From Phocaeicola sp. (lineage in GTDB: Bacteria > Bacteroidota > Bacteroidia > Bacteroidales > Bacteroidaceae), in assembly GCA_020026175.1 (NCBI GenBank), contig JAHHQV010000006.1, positions 1 to 62,527 on the forward strand: 62,527 bases of DNA, read 5' to 3'. How positions within the stretch are numbered: the stretch's first letter is position 1; the number at the start of each line of letters is the position of its first letter. The notes beneath the pieces are model-generated. The model was not told the origin of the DNA. It ran no database searches and saw only the letters and a program-made list of their open reading frames with translations. Both the position numbers and the translations under genes were made by a program. This document shows positions 26,520 through 34,597 of the stretch, piece after piece.

Positions 26520-27368
26520 TTAATGGTTTGTTCTGTTCTTGTGATACTCGGCTAGTCCGTTTATGGGGCTTTGTGTAAAAGTGCCTGTGGTATATCCCAT
26601 TTCTTCTGCTGTATCTTTTATCTCTTCTCTGAAAAACCATGACACTGAGCCTGTAAAGGAAACTTTAAGGTCTTTGTCGTAGCCGGCAAGATTTCTTCTG
26701 AAGAACTCATTGAAGCAGTTTTTCAGAAAAGCCTTTACTTCGGCTTCGTCTTTATGCTTATATATATAATGTGTCATTGATGCCAGAAATCTGTTTGCCT
26801 GAGATTCTTTGTACACTTTATATAGTATGTCTTTTTCCGTAAGGTGATAGTCTTCCAGCAGTCCGTCTTTCAGATGGTGGGGTAGGAGTCCTTTCATGCA
26901 GTCGGCTACGAATCTTTTTCCTATATATGCTCCGCTTCCTTCGTCTCCTAATATAAATCCAAGTGGCGGTATGTTGCTTGTTATTTCTTTGCCGTCGTAT
27001 TGGCATGAATTAGAGCCTGTACCCATGATGCATGCTATTCCGGGCTTGTACTGGCATAATGCTCTTGCAGCTCCGGTAAGGTCGGTATGTATGTTCACGC
27101 TGGCATAGGCGAATGTGTTTTGCAGGATATCCTCTATTATGGTTGACGGTCCTGGCAGGCATCCTGCTCCGTAGAAGTATATTTCGTCTATGCTCTCTAC
27201 TGAGTGGCGTCCTAGCCGTTCTGTCAGTTCGTTTGTTATGATGAGTCTTATTTGTTCTTTTGTCTGATGAAACGGATTGATTCCCTGCGTCTTTATATTA
27301 TCTTGTTCATTGTCCGACAAGATTATCCAGTCTGTTTTGGTGGCTCCGCTATCTGCTATTAGTATCAT
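26520..27368 (-). CDS. BadF/BadG-type ATPase, N-acetylglucosamine kinase-like
   Basis: Member of the ASKHA fold with phosphate-1 motif DSGATKTDW at 6-14, phosphate-2 DLTGAARAL and adenosine motif FTGSVSWFF. GDEGSGAYIGK is the GlcNAc-kinase-like signature. In Bacteroidetes, proteins of this length (282) are usually annotated as BadF/BadG ATPase or GlcNAc kinase. It may phosphorylate amino sugars released in cell-wall recycling, but the substrate is inferred. It has a good promoter whose -33 box abuts the 22-bp repeat array, and is followed by the SIMPL gene. Confidence 0.82.
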   Translation of the reverse strand: MILIADSGATKTDWIILSDNEQDNIKTQGINPFHQTKEQIRLIITNELTERLGRHSVESIDEIYFYGAGCLPGPSTIIEDILQNTFAYASVNIHTDLTGAARALCQYKPGIACIMGTGSNSCQYDGKEITSNIPPLGFILGDEGSGAYIGKRFVADCMKGLLPHHLKDGLLEDYHLTEKDILYKVYKESQANRFLASMTHYIYKHKDEAEVKAFLKNCFNEFFRRNLAGYDKDLKVSFTGSVSWFFREEIKDTAEEMGYTTGTFTQSPINGLAEYHKNRTNH

Positions 27369-27392
27369 GTCTTTTCGTTTTTTTGTTACTTA

Positions 27393-27424
27393 CAAATATA
27401 CGTTTTTATTACAAAAAAAGCAAA
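27393..27424 (-). promoter_or_regulatory. promoter of BadF-type kinase gene
   Basis: TTTG (27424-27421), a 20-bp spacer and TATATTTG (27400-27393) on the minus strand; -7 box 25 bp before the ATG. Confidence 0.7.
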
Positions 27425-27511
27425 TTGATAAATTTTAAAAAAACGCCTAGGCGTTCAAGTACGAACGACTAGGCGTTTTGATTAAAGCGATTAGGCGTTA
27501 TTATCACGTCA
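27424..27511. repeat. degenerate 22-bp tandem repeat, locus B
   Basis: On the minus strand, consecutive 22-bp units at 27489-27468 and 27467-27446 read CGCTTTAATCAAAACGCC then CGTTCGTACTTGAACGCC, each closed by TAGT or TAGG. Decayed units lie on both sides. The period and core match loci A and C. The array sits directly upstream of the kinase promoter. Confidence 0.65.
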
Positions 27512-27521
27512 TGCCTCTAGG

Positions 27522-27914
27522 TCAGTTGTTTATATTTATCAACTTGATAAGAGCTTCCCTTTGTAAGGAAAAATTATTGCTGTTTTGTTTTACATGCTTC
27601 AGCAGTTCTGCTCCACTTTGTTTCAGTCTTGATTTCAAAAGCATGTCATTGTTTTCTTCTTCTGACATAAGCAGCATACTTACAGCAATGAGCTCAATCT
27701 TGTCTGTTCCTTCATCATTTCCAGAATAAGTGTCTATTATTTCTTTACTGTCTGTGGCTGATAGTTCACTGAAGTTCATTCCCAATACTTGTTTGGCAAT
27801 GTTGTTATACTCATTCATGTCATTTATATTCAATTTCTTTCTTTTCAGAAGAACCTCGGCAATGGCAGAAATGATTTCTTGTATCATCCTGATAATGTAG
27901 TCTTGCTTTATCAT
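27522..27914 (-). CDS. conserved-looking hypothetical protein, 130 residues
   Basis: I cannot name the family with confidence. The protein opens MIKQDYIIRMIQEIISAIAEVLLKRK and is predicted largely helical, with an acidic patch (SEEENND) and a basic C-terminal helix. There is no signal peptide or membrane segment. The start lies 5 bp after the stop codon of the GH13 gene, so they are almost certainly one transcript. This makes it a possible cytoplasmic partner or regulator of glycan metabolism, by inference only. Confidence 0.7.
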   Translation of the reverse strand: MIKQDYIIRMIQEIISAIAEVLLKRKKLNINDMNEYNNIAKQVLGMNFSELSATDSKEIIDTYSGNDEGTDKIELIAVSMLLMSEEENNDMLLKSRLKQSGAELLKHVKQNSNNFSLQREALIKLININN

Positions 27915-27919
27915 TTTTT

Positions 27920-29626
27920 TTATTGTTGTTTCAGTTTGAATTTCAGTATTTTGCCATTGTTGGCAGGTAGGTCTGTTCCTGTAGGTCTGGATGATGTGAA
28001 TGAAATCTTCTCTTCTTTTCCGCTTATAAGGTCTTTGGCTGCCACTGAGTCCGACTGAGGTATTTTCAGATATTCGAATGTATGTTCTGGAATATTTATT
28101 CCTACATGGATAGGTATGTCGTCGAAGTTGACGGCTATTAGCAAGACCTCATCTTCGTATTGTCTGATAAAAACATATTGGTTATGTTCGTTTATCTGCC
28201 AGTTGTTGATGTTGGCATACATGAGGTCAAAGAACTTACCTTTTGATATACAGTTTTCTTTGTTACACAGGTTCAGCAGTGTCTTGTAGAACGAATACAC
28301 TGCTTTTTCCTTGTTGTTTAGCAGATGCTTGTTGAATCTTTTGTGGTTACACCATCTTCTGATGCTGTCTATGCACCAATAGTCGAAAATTGTGGTTCTA
28401 CCGTCTTTCCCGCTGAATCCTTCTTCGTCCATACCTCTTTCTCCCAGTTCCTGTCCGAAATAAATCATTATAGGATTTGTATTCATACATGCCGAAACGA
28501 TCATGGCTGGAAATGCTTTTTGGGGGCAACCTGCAAAAAAGTCGGATGCTATGCGCTGCTCGTCGTGGTTTTCGAGGAAGTTCAGCATATGCCCATTTAT
28601 GTCGTCTGTGTTTTGCCAGCACGATGTTATGGCTGTTGCCGATGCGTTGTGGCATGTAACTGCTCTAAGTGTGTCGTATAGTCCAACTTTGTCGTACAGA
28701 TAGTCGAAATGGCCATTGAATATATAGTTTCTGTATTCGTTTGGATTGTAGACTTCTGCAATGAAGATGATGTCTTTGTATTTTTCTTTTACTTGTGGTA
28801 TGGCCCATCCCCAAAATTCGCACGGAACCATTTCTGCCATGTCACATCTGAAACCGTCTATGCCTTTTGATGCCCAGAAAAGTAGGATGTCGCGCATTTT
28901 TGTCCATGTGTCGGGTATTGGATTGAAGTGGCATCCTGTGTTGTTGAAAAAGTCTATTCCATAGTTCAACTTTATGGTTTCATACCAGTCTGTCATATTG
29001 GGCCATGCATCAAATTTGTTGTTGCCTGTAGCTTTTGCCGGATTTTCTGTGTATCTGCCATATTCTGGCGTGTATAGGTTTATGTCACCTTTAAGTTCCT
29101 CTCCCGGTATGTAGTAGAAATTGTTGTTTGGGCTGAATGCCATAGAAGTGTCATCGTCTTCTCCAAGGTCTTTCACTCCTTCGGGTCTGGCGTTCGATTT
29201 ATATTGACGTGCCACATGGTTCGGAACAAAGTCTATTATCATCTTCATTCCTGCTGTGTGTGTGCGTTTTACAAGATTTGTAAATTCGTTCATTCTTTTA
29301 TCTACATTTACGGCAATGTCTGGGTCTATGTCGTAATAGTCTTTTATGGCATAAGGAGAACCTGCTCTTCCTTTTACTATAGACGGATGGTCTTTGCTGA
29401 ATCCATGGGCTGTATAATCGGTCTGTGTGGCATGGGCTATTATTCCGGTGTACCATATATGCGTTGTCCCAAGATGCTTGATTTCGTGAAGCGCTTTTTC
29501 TGTAAAGTCATTCATTTTCCCGCACCCGTTTTCCTCTATACTGCCATTTTGCTTGCATGCTATAGTATTGTTCCCAAATAATCTGGTGAATACTTGATAG
29601 ATGATTATTTTGTTTTGTGTTTCCAT
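27920..29626 (-). CDS. glycoside hydrolase family 13 (alpha-amylase-like)
   Basis: Intracellular alpha-glucan-active enzyme, 568 residues from ATG 29626 (METQNKIIIYQVFTRLFG). The GH13 catalytic triad is intact: nucleophile Asp262 in GFRCDMAE, acid/base Glu291 in FIAEVYNP, and Asp355 in NHDEQR. DFVPNHVARQ is conserved region I. There is no signal peptide, so it is unlike the surface SusG enzymes and probably trims maltodextrin or stored glycogen. The C-terminal beta domain ends near EYLKIPQSDSVA. A TAnnTTTG box at 29653-29660 supports this start over a longer frame running into fabD. Confidence 0.9.
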   Translation of the reverse strand: METQNKIIIYQVFTRLFGNNTIACKQNGSIEENGCGKMNDFTEKALHEIKHLGTTHIWYTGIIAHATQTDYTAHGFSKDHPSIVKGRAGSPYAIKDYYDIDPDIAVNVDKRMNEFTNLVKRTHTAGMKMIIDFVPNHVARQYKSNARPEGVKDLGEDDDTSMAFSPNNNFYYIPGEELKGDINLYTPEYGRYTENPAKATGNNKFDAWPNMTDWYETIKLNYGIDFFNNTGCHFNPIPDTWTKMRDILLFWASKGIDGFRCDMAEMVPCEFWGWAIPQVKEKYKDIIFIAEVYNPNEYRNYIFNGHFDYLYDKVGLYDTLRAVTCHNASATAITSCWQNTDDINGHMLNFLENHDEQRIASDFFAGCPQKAFPAMIVSACMNTNPIMIYFGQELGERGMDEEGFSGKDGRTTIFDYWCIDSIRRWCNHKRFNKHLLNNKEKAVYSFYKTLLNLCNKENCISKGKFFDLMYANINNWQINEHNQYVFIRQYEDEVLLIAVNFDDIPIHVGINIPEHTFEYLKIPQSDSVAAKDLISGKEEKISFTSSRPTGTDLPANNGKILKFKLKQQ

Positions 29627-29652
29627 TTGTGTAATATTTTTATAAACTTGGG

Positions 29653-29660
29653 CAAATATA
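29653..29660 (-). promoter_or_regulatory. -7 box of GH13 gene
   Basis: TATATTTG on the minus strand, 27 bp before the ATG. No clear -33. Confidence 0.5.
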
Positions 29661-29709
29661 CAGATAAATAATAATAAAAAAGAGCGACTGTTGAGTAATA
29701 TAACAGAAA

Positions 29710-29753
29710 AAGCACGTATTCCCGATATACTGTGATACTTGGAATACGTGCTT
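29710..29753 (-). terminator. fabD terminator
   Basis: Arms AAGCACGTATTCC (29710-29722) and GGAATACGTGCTT (29741-29753), perfectly complementary, followed on the minus strand by TTTTT. Confidence 0.88.
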
Positions 29754-29796
29754 ATGTGTAAGTTTGATATGCTAATCCCCAAAAGAGGATCATGAA

Positions 29797-30684
29797 TCAT
29801 TCAATGCCGTGTGCGCTGACTTCTTTGTTTATTTTCTTGATAAGTCCCTGTAGAACTGCACCAGGTCCACATTCAGTAAAGTCGTCTGCACCGTCGGCGA
29901 TCATGTTGTTTACAGTTTGTGTCCAACGAACGGATGCAGTAAGCTGTGATACAAGATTTGCTTTAATCTGTGCAGGGTCTGTATAAGGTTTTGCGTCAAC
30001 GTTCTGATATACCGGACATTTAGGAGTGTGAAACTCTGTAGTATTTATAGCAGCTTCTAGTTCTACTTTTGCAGGTTCCATAAGAGGTGAGTGGAAAGCT
30101 CCTCCCACTTTCAGAGGAAGCGCTCTTTTTGCTCCTGCTGCCTTCATCAGCTCGCATGCCTTGTTGATGCCTTCAATAGATCCTGAAATGACAATCTGTC
30201 CTGGACAGTTGTAGTTTGCAGCTACACATACTTCTCCTTCAGCTTTTATTGATTCGCATATTTCTTCCACCTTTTCGTCGGCAAGGGCTATGATTGCTGC
30301 CATTGTAGAAGGTTTGGCTTCACAAGCCTTCTGCATAGCCATGGCACGTGCGTAAACCAGCTTCAATCCGTCTTCGAAAGAAAGTGCTCCTGCTGCTACC
30401 AAAGCCGAGAATTCTCCAAGTGAGTGACCTGCTGTCATCTCTGGATTGAATTTGTCGCCCATGCAAAGAGCAGATATAACTGAATGTAGGAATACGGCAG
30501 GCTGTGTTACTTTTGTCTGGCGAAGGTCTTCGTCTGTACCTTCAAACATTATATCTGTTATGCGGAAACCTAGAATATCGTTGGCTTTTTCAAAAAGTTC
30601 TTTAGCTAATGCTGAATTATCATACAGGTCTTTACCCATTCCTACGAATTGGGCACCCTGTCCCGGAAATACAAATGCTTTCAT
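29797..30684 (-). CDS. fabD: malonyl-CoA:ACP transacylase
   Basis: Loads malonyl groups onto acyl carrier protein for fatty-acid synthesis in the cytoplasm. GQGAQFVGMG at 8-17 and the nucleophile elbow GHSLGEF with Ser88 are present, as is AFHSPLM with the catalytic His near 197. QPAVFLHSVI is the usual helix before the elbow. Length 295 is typical. It is monocistronic here, with its own -7 box inside the gap after thiD and a strong terminator, away from other fab genes. Confidence 0.96.
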   Translation of the reverse strand: MKAFVFPGQGAQFVGMGKDLYDNSALAKELFEKANDILGFRITDIMFEGTDEDLRQTKVTQPAVFLHSVISALCMGDKFNPEMTAGHSLGEFSALVAAGALSFEDGLKLVYARAMAMQKACEAKPSTMAAIIALADEKVEEICESIKAEGEVCVAANYNCPGQIVISGSIEGINKACELMKAAGAKRALPLKVGGAFHSPLMEPAKVELEAAINTTEFHTPKCPVYQNVDAKPYTDPAQIKANLVSQLTASVRWTQTVNNMIADGADDFTECGPGAVLQGLIKKINKEVSAHGIE

Positions 30685-30714
30685 GTTTTATTATTTAGAG
30701 TTTATTTTATTTCG

Positions 30715-30722
30715 CAAATGTA
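30715..30722 (-). promoter_or_regulatory. -7 box of fabD promoter
   Basis: TACATTTG on the minus strand, 30 bp before the fabD ATG and 20 bp beyond the thiD stop codon. Confidence 0.5.
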
Positions 30723-30741
30723 ATGATTGTTTTTTATTTCT

Positions 30742-31575
30742 CTAATCATTTGTAGAGAAAAAGTGCATAGATACTGGTGAATGTAAATGATTTAAAGGGC
30801 CGTGGCCTCTTCCTGTTACTACGTCCTTGCCGCTTTCAATGCTTTTTGATACATATTCCTTGGCAAGTTTCACCGCTTCGGGCAATTCTTTTCCTAATGC
30901 AAGGAATGTAGCTATGGCCGACGATAGAGTACACCCTGTGCCGTGAGTATTGTTGCTCTCTATTTTGTTGGTCTTAAACATGTATGGCTCGCTTTCTTTT
31001 TTTGTGACCAGTACATCACACATGTCCTTCCCGTCCAGATGCCCTCCCTTTATTAGTACAGATTGGCATCCATAGCCTAGAAGTTCCTTCCCGGCCGATT
31101 TCATCTCTTCTACAGTAGAAAGAAGTTTTCCTGTCAGGACTTTTGCTTCGCTTAAGTTTGGTGTGATGATGGTTGCCAGAGGCATAAGTATGGATGTTAT
31201 GGCTTCTATAGCATCGTCTTCTATCAGTTTGCACCCGCTGGTAGATACCATTACAGGGTCAAATACAACATATTGTGGCTTATATTGTCTGATGCTTTCG
31301 GCTATTACCTTTACAATCTCCACATCGTTAATCATGCCTATTTTTATGGCGTTAGGGTTGATGTCGGTCATCACTGCATCTATCTGCCCTTTTACGTAGT
31401 GTGGAGGGATGGGGTGTATGTCTGTCACTCCACATGTGTTTTGTACTGTAATTGCTGTTATGGCGCTTGCTGCATATGCTCCCAATGCGGAAATGGTCTT
31501 TATATCGGCTTGTATTCCGGCTCCTCCACTACAGTCGGAACCAGCTATTGTAAGTACGCATGGATATTTTTTCAT
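30742..31575 (-). CDS. thiD: hydroxymethylpyrimidine/phosphomethylpyrimidine kinase
   Basis: Phosphorylates HMP twice to HMP-PP, the pyrimidine half of thiamine. It begins with LTIAGSDCSGGAGIQADIKT (about 8-27), the substrate-binding segment, and has the ATP/anion-hole motif NTHGTGCTLSSAIATFLA near the C terminus. The ATG at 31575 is preferred over a TTG two codons upstream. The gene is 6 kb from the end of the thi operon and lacks the TPP riboswitch seen there, so it may not be TPP-regulated. Confidence 0.95.
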   Translation of the reverse strand: MKKYPCVLTIAGSDCSGGAGIQADIKTISALGAYAASAITAITVQNTCGVTDIHPIPPHYVKGQIDAVMTDINPNAIKIGMINDVEIVKVIAESIRQYKPQYVVFDPVMVSTSGCKLIEDDAIEAITSILMPLATIITPNLSEAKVLTGKLLSTVEEMKSAGKELLGYGCQSVLIKGGHLDGKDMCDVLVTKKESEPYMFKTNKIESNNTHGTGCTLSSAIATFLALGKELPEAVKLAKEYVSKSIESGKDVVTGRGHGPLNHLHSPVSMHFFSTND

Positions 31576-31608
31576 TGTCAATAAATTGATTTTGCTATTT
31601 GTGTATTA

Positions 31609-31616
31609 CAAAAGTA
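31609..31616 (-). promoter_or_regulatory. -7 box of thiD promoter
   Basis: TACTTTTG on the minus strand, 33 bp before the ATG. It faces away from the guanylyltransferase promoter 18 bp further on. Confidence 0.45.
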
Positions 31617-31634
31617 TGAAATGTTTTGTACTTA

Positions 31635-31666
31635 TTTGTTGTTTTTTAATAAAAAAGCTATATTTG
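31635..31666 (+). promoter_or_regulatory. promoter of mannose-1-phosphate guanylyltransferase gene
   Basis: TTTG (31635-31638), a 20-bp spacer and TATATTTG (31659-31666), 23 bp before the ATG. Confidence 0.7.
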
Positions 31667-31689
31667 CGTTATTAATAAAATAAAAAAAC

Positions 31690-32757
31690 ATGAATCAGTA
31701 TGACAATAATCATATAGTCATTATGGCTGGGGGGATAGGTAGCCGTTTCTGGCCTATGAGTGACAAGCAGTATCCCAAGCAGTTTATAGATGTATTGGGA
31801 TGCGGACGCACTTTGATTCAGCTGACAATGGACAGGTTTAAGGGCATATGTCCTATTGGAAACATATGGGTTGTTACACAAGCTGAATATGCAGATATAG
31901 TGAAAGAACAACTTCCGGAAATTCCTGTTGATAATATACTTCTTGAGCCGTGCAGGCGCAATACGGCTCCGTGTATAGCTTACGTAAGCTGGAAAATTAA
32001 AGCAAGAAATCCAAAAGCCAATATAGTTGTGACTCCAAGTGACCATATAGTGATGGATGTTAAGGAGTTTCAAAGGGTGATAAAGTCTGCTATGAAATTC
32101 ACAAAGTCATCTGATGCTATAGTGACATTTGGGATGAAGGCTACTCGTCCTGAAACAGGATATGGATATATAGAGGCAGACTTGTCGATGTCTTGTCCGT
32201 CTAATAATGAGATATACAGAGTGGATGCTTTTAAGGAAAAGCCAGACTTGGCTACAGCCGAAAAGTATATTCAGAAGAAGAATTGTTTATGGAATTCGGG
32301 TATTTTTGTATGGAATGTAAATACCATAGTCAATGCAATGAGGGTTTATCAGCCTGTTTTAAGCAAGATGTTCGAAAAAATCTTTCCTTATTTCTTTACC
32401 GATAAGGAGCAGGATATGGTAAATGAACTTTTTCCTATGTGTGAGAACATTTCTGTGGATTATGCCATTATGGAAAAAGCGGATGAAATATATGTGTTTT
32501 CGGCATCATTCGGATGGAGTGATTTGGGTACTTGGGGATCTTTGCATGAAAATCTGCAAAGGGATGCTCATGGGAATGTATGTCTGGGAGATAATATAAA
32601 GATGTACGAATCGAGAAATTGTGTGGTGCATACCACTCAGGAGAAGAAGGTGGTGGTACAAGGTCTTGACGGATATATAGTGGCAGAGAAGAATAATACA
32701 CTTCTTGTTTGCAGGCTGTCGGAAGAACAGAGAATAAAGGAGTTCTCGGAAGATTGA
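31690..32757 (+). CDS. mannose-1-phosphate guanylyltransferase
   Basis: Makes GDP-mannose from mannose-1-phosphate and GTP, feeding GDP-fucose, capsule and glycoprotein synthesis. The nucleotidyltransferase signature GGIGSRFWPMSDKQYPKQF (about 15-33) is complete. VTPSDHIV, the metal site, and ETGYGYIEAD and FKEKPDLATA, the sugar site, are present. At 355 residues it has only the transferase domain, without the isomerase half of bifunctional ManC/AlgA. It is a single gene between a strong promoter and a terminator. Confidence 0.95.
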   Translation: MNQYDNNHIVIMAGGIGSRFWPMSDKQYPKQFIDVLGCGRTLIQLTMDRFKGICPIGNIWVVTQAEYADIVKEQLPEIPVDNILLEPCRRNTAPCIAYVSWKIKARNPKANIVVTPSDHIVMDVKEFQRVIKSAMKFTKSSDAIVTFGMKATRPETGYGYIEADLSMSCPSNNEIYRVDAFKEKPDLATAEKYIQKKNCLWNSGIFVWNVNTIVNAMRVYQPVLSKMFEKIFPYFFTDKEQDMVNELFPMCENISVDYAIMEKADEIYVFSASFGWSDLGTWGSLHENLQRDAHGNVCLGDNIKMYESRNCVVHTTQEKKVVVQGLDGYIVAEKNNTLLVCRLSEEQRIKEFSED

Positions 32758-32792
32758 CATAAAACTTATGACAGATAAATATATAAAATAAT

Positions 32793-32830
32793 ACAGACCG
32801 AACTAAAGCATCACTGCAAGTTCGGCCTGT
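32793..32830 (+). terminator. terminator after guanylyltransferase gene
   Basis: Arms ACAGACCGAACT (32793-32804) and AGTTCGGCCTGT (32819-32830) pair with one G-U, then CTCTTTTT. It lies between convergent genes. Confidence 0.8.
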
Positions 32831-32860
32831 CTCTTTTTAACGATTATGAGCAAAGTTTAT

Positions 32861-33385
32861 TTATGTGTGTATATTTGTTTTATTTTTTATTGCTGCAAGA
32901 GCTGCTTCATAATCTGGCTCTTGCACTATTTCTGGTACAAGCTCTGTATAAATCACTTCACCTTCAGGATTTAGTACTACAACTGCACGTGCCAACAATC
33001 CAGCCAAAGGTCCGTCTGTCATAAGAACACCATAGCTTGAATCGAAATCTGATGGATTTCTGAAGTCTGACAATGGAATTACATTTTCTATTCCTTCGGT
33101 TGTACAGAATCTTCCTTGTGCAAAAGGAAGGTCTTTGGATATGGCTAGTACAACTGTGTTGTCAGTGGCAGATGCCATCTGGTTGAATTTCCTTACCGAA
33201 GTGGCACATACATCTGTGTCAAGACTTGGGAAAATATTCAATATTGTAAACTTTCCTTTAGTATCTGATAGATTGAATTGGCTTAAATTACCTTTCACCA
33301 TAGTAAATTCCGGAGCTTTTACTCCTTTCTTGATGAATTCGCCTGCTAATGTTACACTGTTTCCTTTAAAACTTGTTTTTGACAT
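32861..33385 (-). CDS. tpx: thiol peroxidase (atypical 2-Cys peroxiredoxin)
   Basis: Reduces hydrogen peroxide and alkyl hydroperoxides using thioredoxin. Peroxidatic Cys60 lies in PSLDTDVCATSVRKF, and resolving Cys94 in FAQGRFCTTEG, the two positions that define Tpx. The conserved LLARAVVVLNPEGEV follows. At 174 residues it is full length, with a few extra C-terminal residues. No clear TAnnTTTG box was found in the 199 bp upstream. Confidence 0.96.
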   Translation of the reverse strand: MSKTSFKGNSVTLAGEFIKKGVKAPEFTMVKGNLSQFNLSDTKGKFTILNIFPSLDTDVCATSVRKFNQMASATDNTVVLAISKDLPFAQGRFCTTEGIENVIPLSDFRNPSDFDSSYGVLMTDGPLAGLLARAVVVLNPEGEVIYTELVPEIVQEPDYEAALAAIKNKTNIHT

Positions 33386-33516
33386 AATCTTAATGGTTTA
33401 AAATGTTATTCAATTTTTAAACAAGCTTTTTGTACTAATTGTTCACTGAATGTCCGCTTTTTATATGAAGTTTAGACATAAAATAACATTAATTAATTAG
33501 TTCTTAGGTAAAACAC

Positions 33517-33548
33517 TTGCTTTTCAGGCTTTTAATTATTTAACTTTG
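33517..33548 (+). promoter_or_regulatory. promoter of DUF368 gene
   Basis: TTG (33517-33519), a 21-bp spacer and TAACTTTG (33541-33548), 36 bp before the ATG. Confidence 0.6.
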
Positions 33549-33584
33549 CACGGAAATATTAAATAAGAAGTGAGAATTTGAATT

Positions 33585-34496
33585 ATGGAACGTAGATTAA
33601 AAGATTACGCATCTTTGGTTTTAAAAGGAATGGGTATGGGGGCTGCCGATGTGGTGCCCGGAGTGTCAGGTGGAACAATAGCTTTTATTGTCGGAATATA
33701 TGACGAGCTGATAAACTCCATTAAAAGTATAAATCTGGAAACGATAAAGCTGTTGTTTTCTGGAAAACTTTCTGCTTTTTGGAAAGGTATAAACGGAAAT
33801 TTCCTGCTTTCTATATTGTTGGGCATTGGTATCAGTGTCTTTTCATTGGCCAAGATAATAACATGGTTGCTTACAGATCATCCTATATTGGTGTGGTCTT
33901 TTTTCTTTGGTCTTGTGTTGGCTTCCACATGGTTCGTCTCAAAGGATATAAAGGAATGGAATGTCAAGACTATAATATCATTTGTGGCAGGTGCCGGAAT
34001 AGCCTATTATATTACTGTAGCTACTCCTACTGAGACACCTTCTTCTTACTGGTTTATTTTCTTATGTGGTGCTATAGCCATCTGTGCAATGATTCTGCCG
34101 GGCATATCGGGAAGTTTTATATTGGTACTGCTGGGCAAGTATTTCTTTATAATGGAGGCTGTAAAGACTTTCGACCTGGTTATAATCGGGATTTTTGGTG
34201 CTGGTGCGGTAATAGGTATTACTACATTTTCCAGAGTCTTGTCTTTTGCTTTGATGCATTTCAGAAATGTAACCTTGGCCGTTCTTTCTGGCTTTATGCT
34301 TGGATCTCTTAATAAGGTATGGCCTTGGAAGGAGACATTGGAGACTTACGTTGATAGTCATGGAGTTGTGAAACCGCTTATTGAATCGAATATAATGCCT
34401 AATGTTCATGTCGTAGAGGCTGTGGCATTGATGCTTGTAGGCTTTTTTGTAGTTTATTTCCTTGAAAAAATATCCTCTAAGAAGGTTTCAGAATAA
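33585..34496 (+). CDS. DUF368 membrane protein (PopT-type polyprenyl-phosphate transporter)
   Basis: Polytopic inner-membrane protein with about eight to nine helices in 303 residues. The family motif GMGAADVVPGVSGGTIAFIVGIYDEL is near the N terminus, split by me as GAADVVPGVSGGT, and its internal repeat CAMILPGISGSFILVLLGKY is in the second half. DUF368 proteins have been shown in other bacteria to return undecaprenyl phosphate to the cytoplasmic face, recycling the carrier for wall and glycan synthesis. The function here is inferred from the family. Transcribed alone. Confidence 0.9.
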   Translation: MERRLKDYASLVLKGMGMGAADVVPGVSGGTIAFIVGIYDELINSIKSINLETIKLLFSGKLSAFWKGINGNFLLSILLGIGISVFSLAKIITWLLTDHPILVWSFFFGLVLASTWFVSKDIKEWNVKTIISFVAGAGIAYYITVATPTETPSSYWFIFLCGAIAICAMILPGISGSFILVLLGKYFFIMEAVKTFDLVIIGIFGAGAVIGITTFSRVLSFALMHFRNVTLAVLSGFMLGSLNKVWPWKETLETYVDSHGVVKPLIESNIMPNVHVVEAVALMLVGFFVVYFLEKISSKKVSE

Positions 34497-34523
34497 AAGA
34501 ACTTCATTTTGAAGGCGTATAAA

Positions 34524-34572
34524 AAGAAATACCGTCCGAATGTTGACTTAGCACATTCGGACGGTATTTCTT
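34524..34572 (+). terminator. bidirectional terminator
   Basis: Perfect 20-bp stem (34524-34543 / 34553-34572) with a 9-nt loop, then TTTTATTTC on the plus strand and an A/T-rich tail the other way. It serves the convergent DUF368 and radical SAM genes. Confidence 0.9.
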
Positions 34573-34597
34573 TTTATTTCTGTTTTAGTATTGTGCC

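Noticed and set aside
29627..29800. 58-residue N-terminal extension of the GH13 protein into fabD
   Set aside because: It would cross the fabD terminator and the GH13 -7 box; the METQNKIIIYQVF start fits the family.
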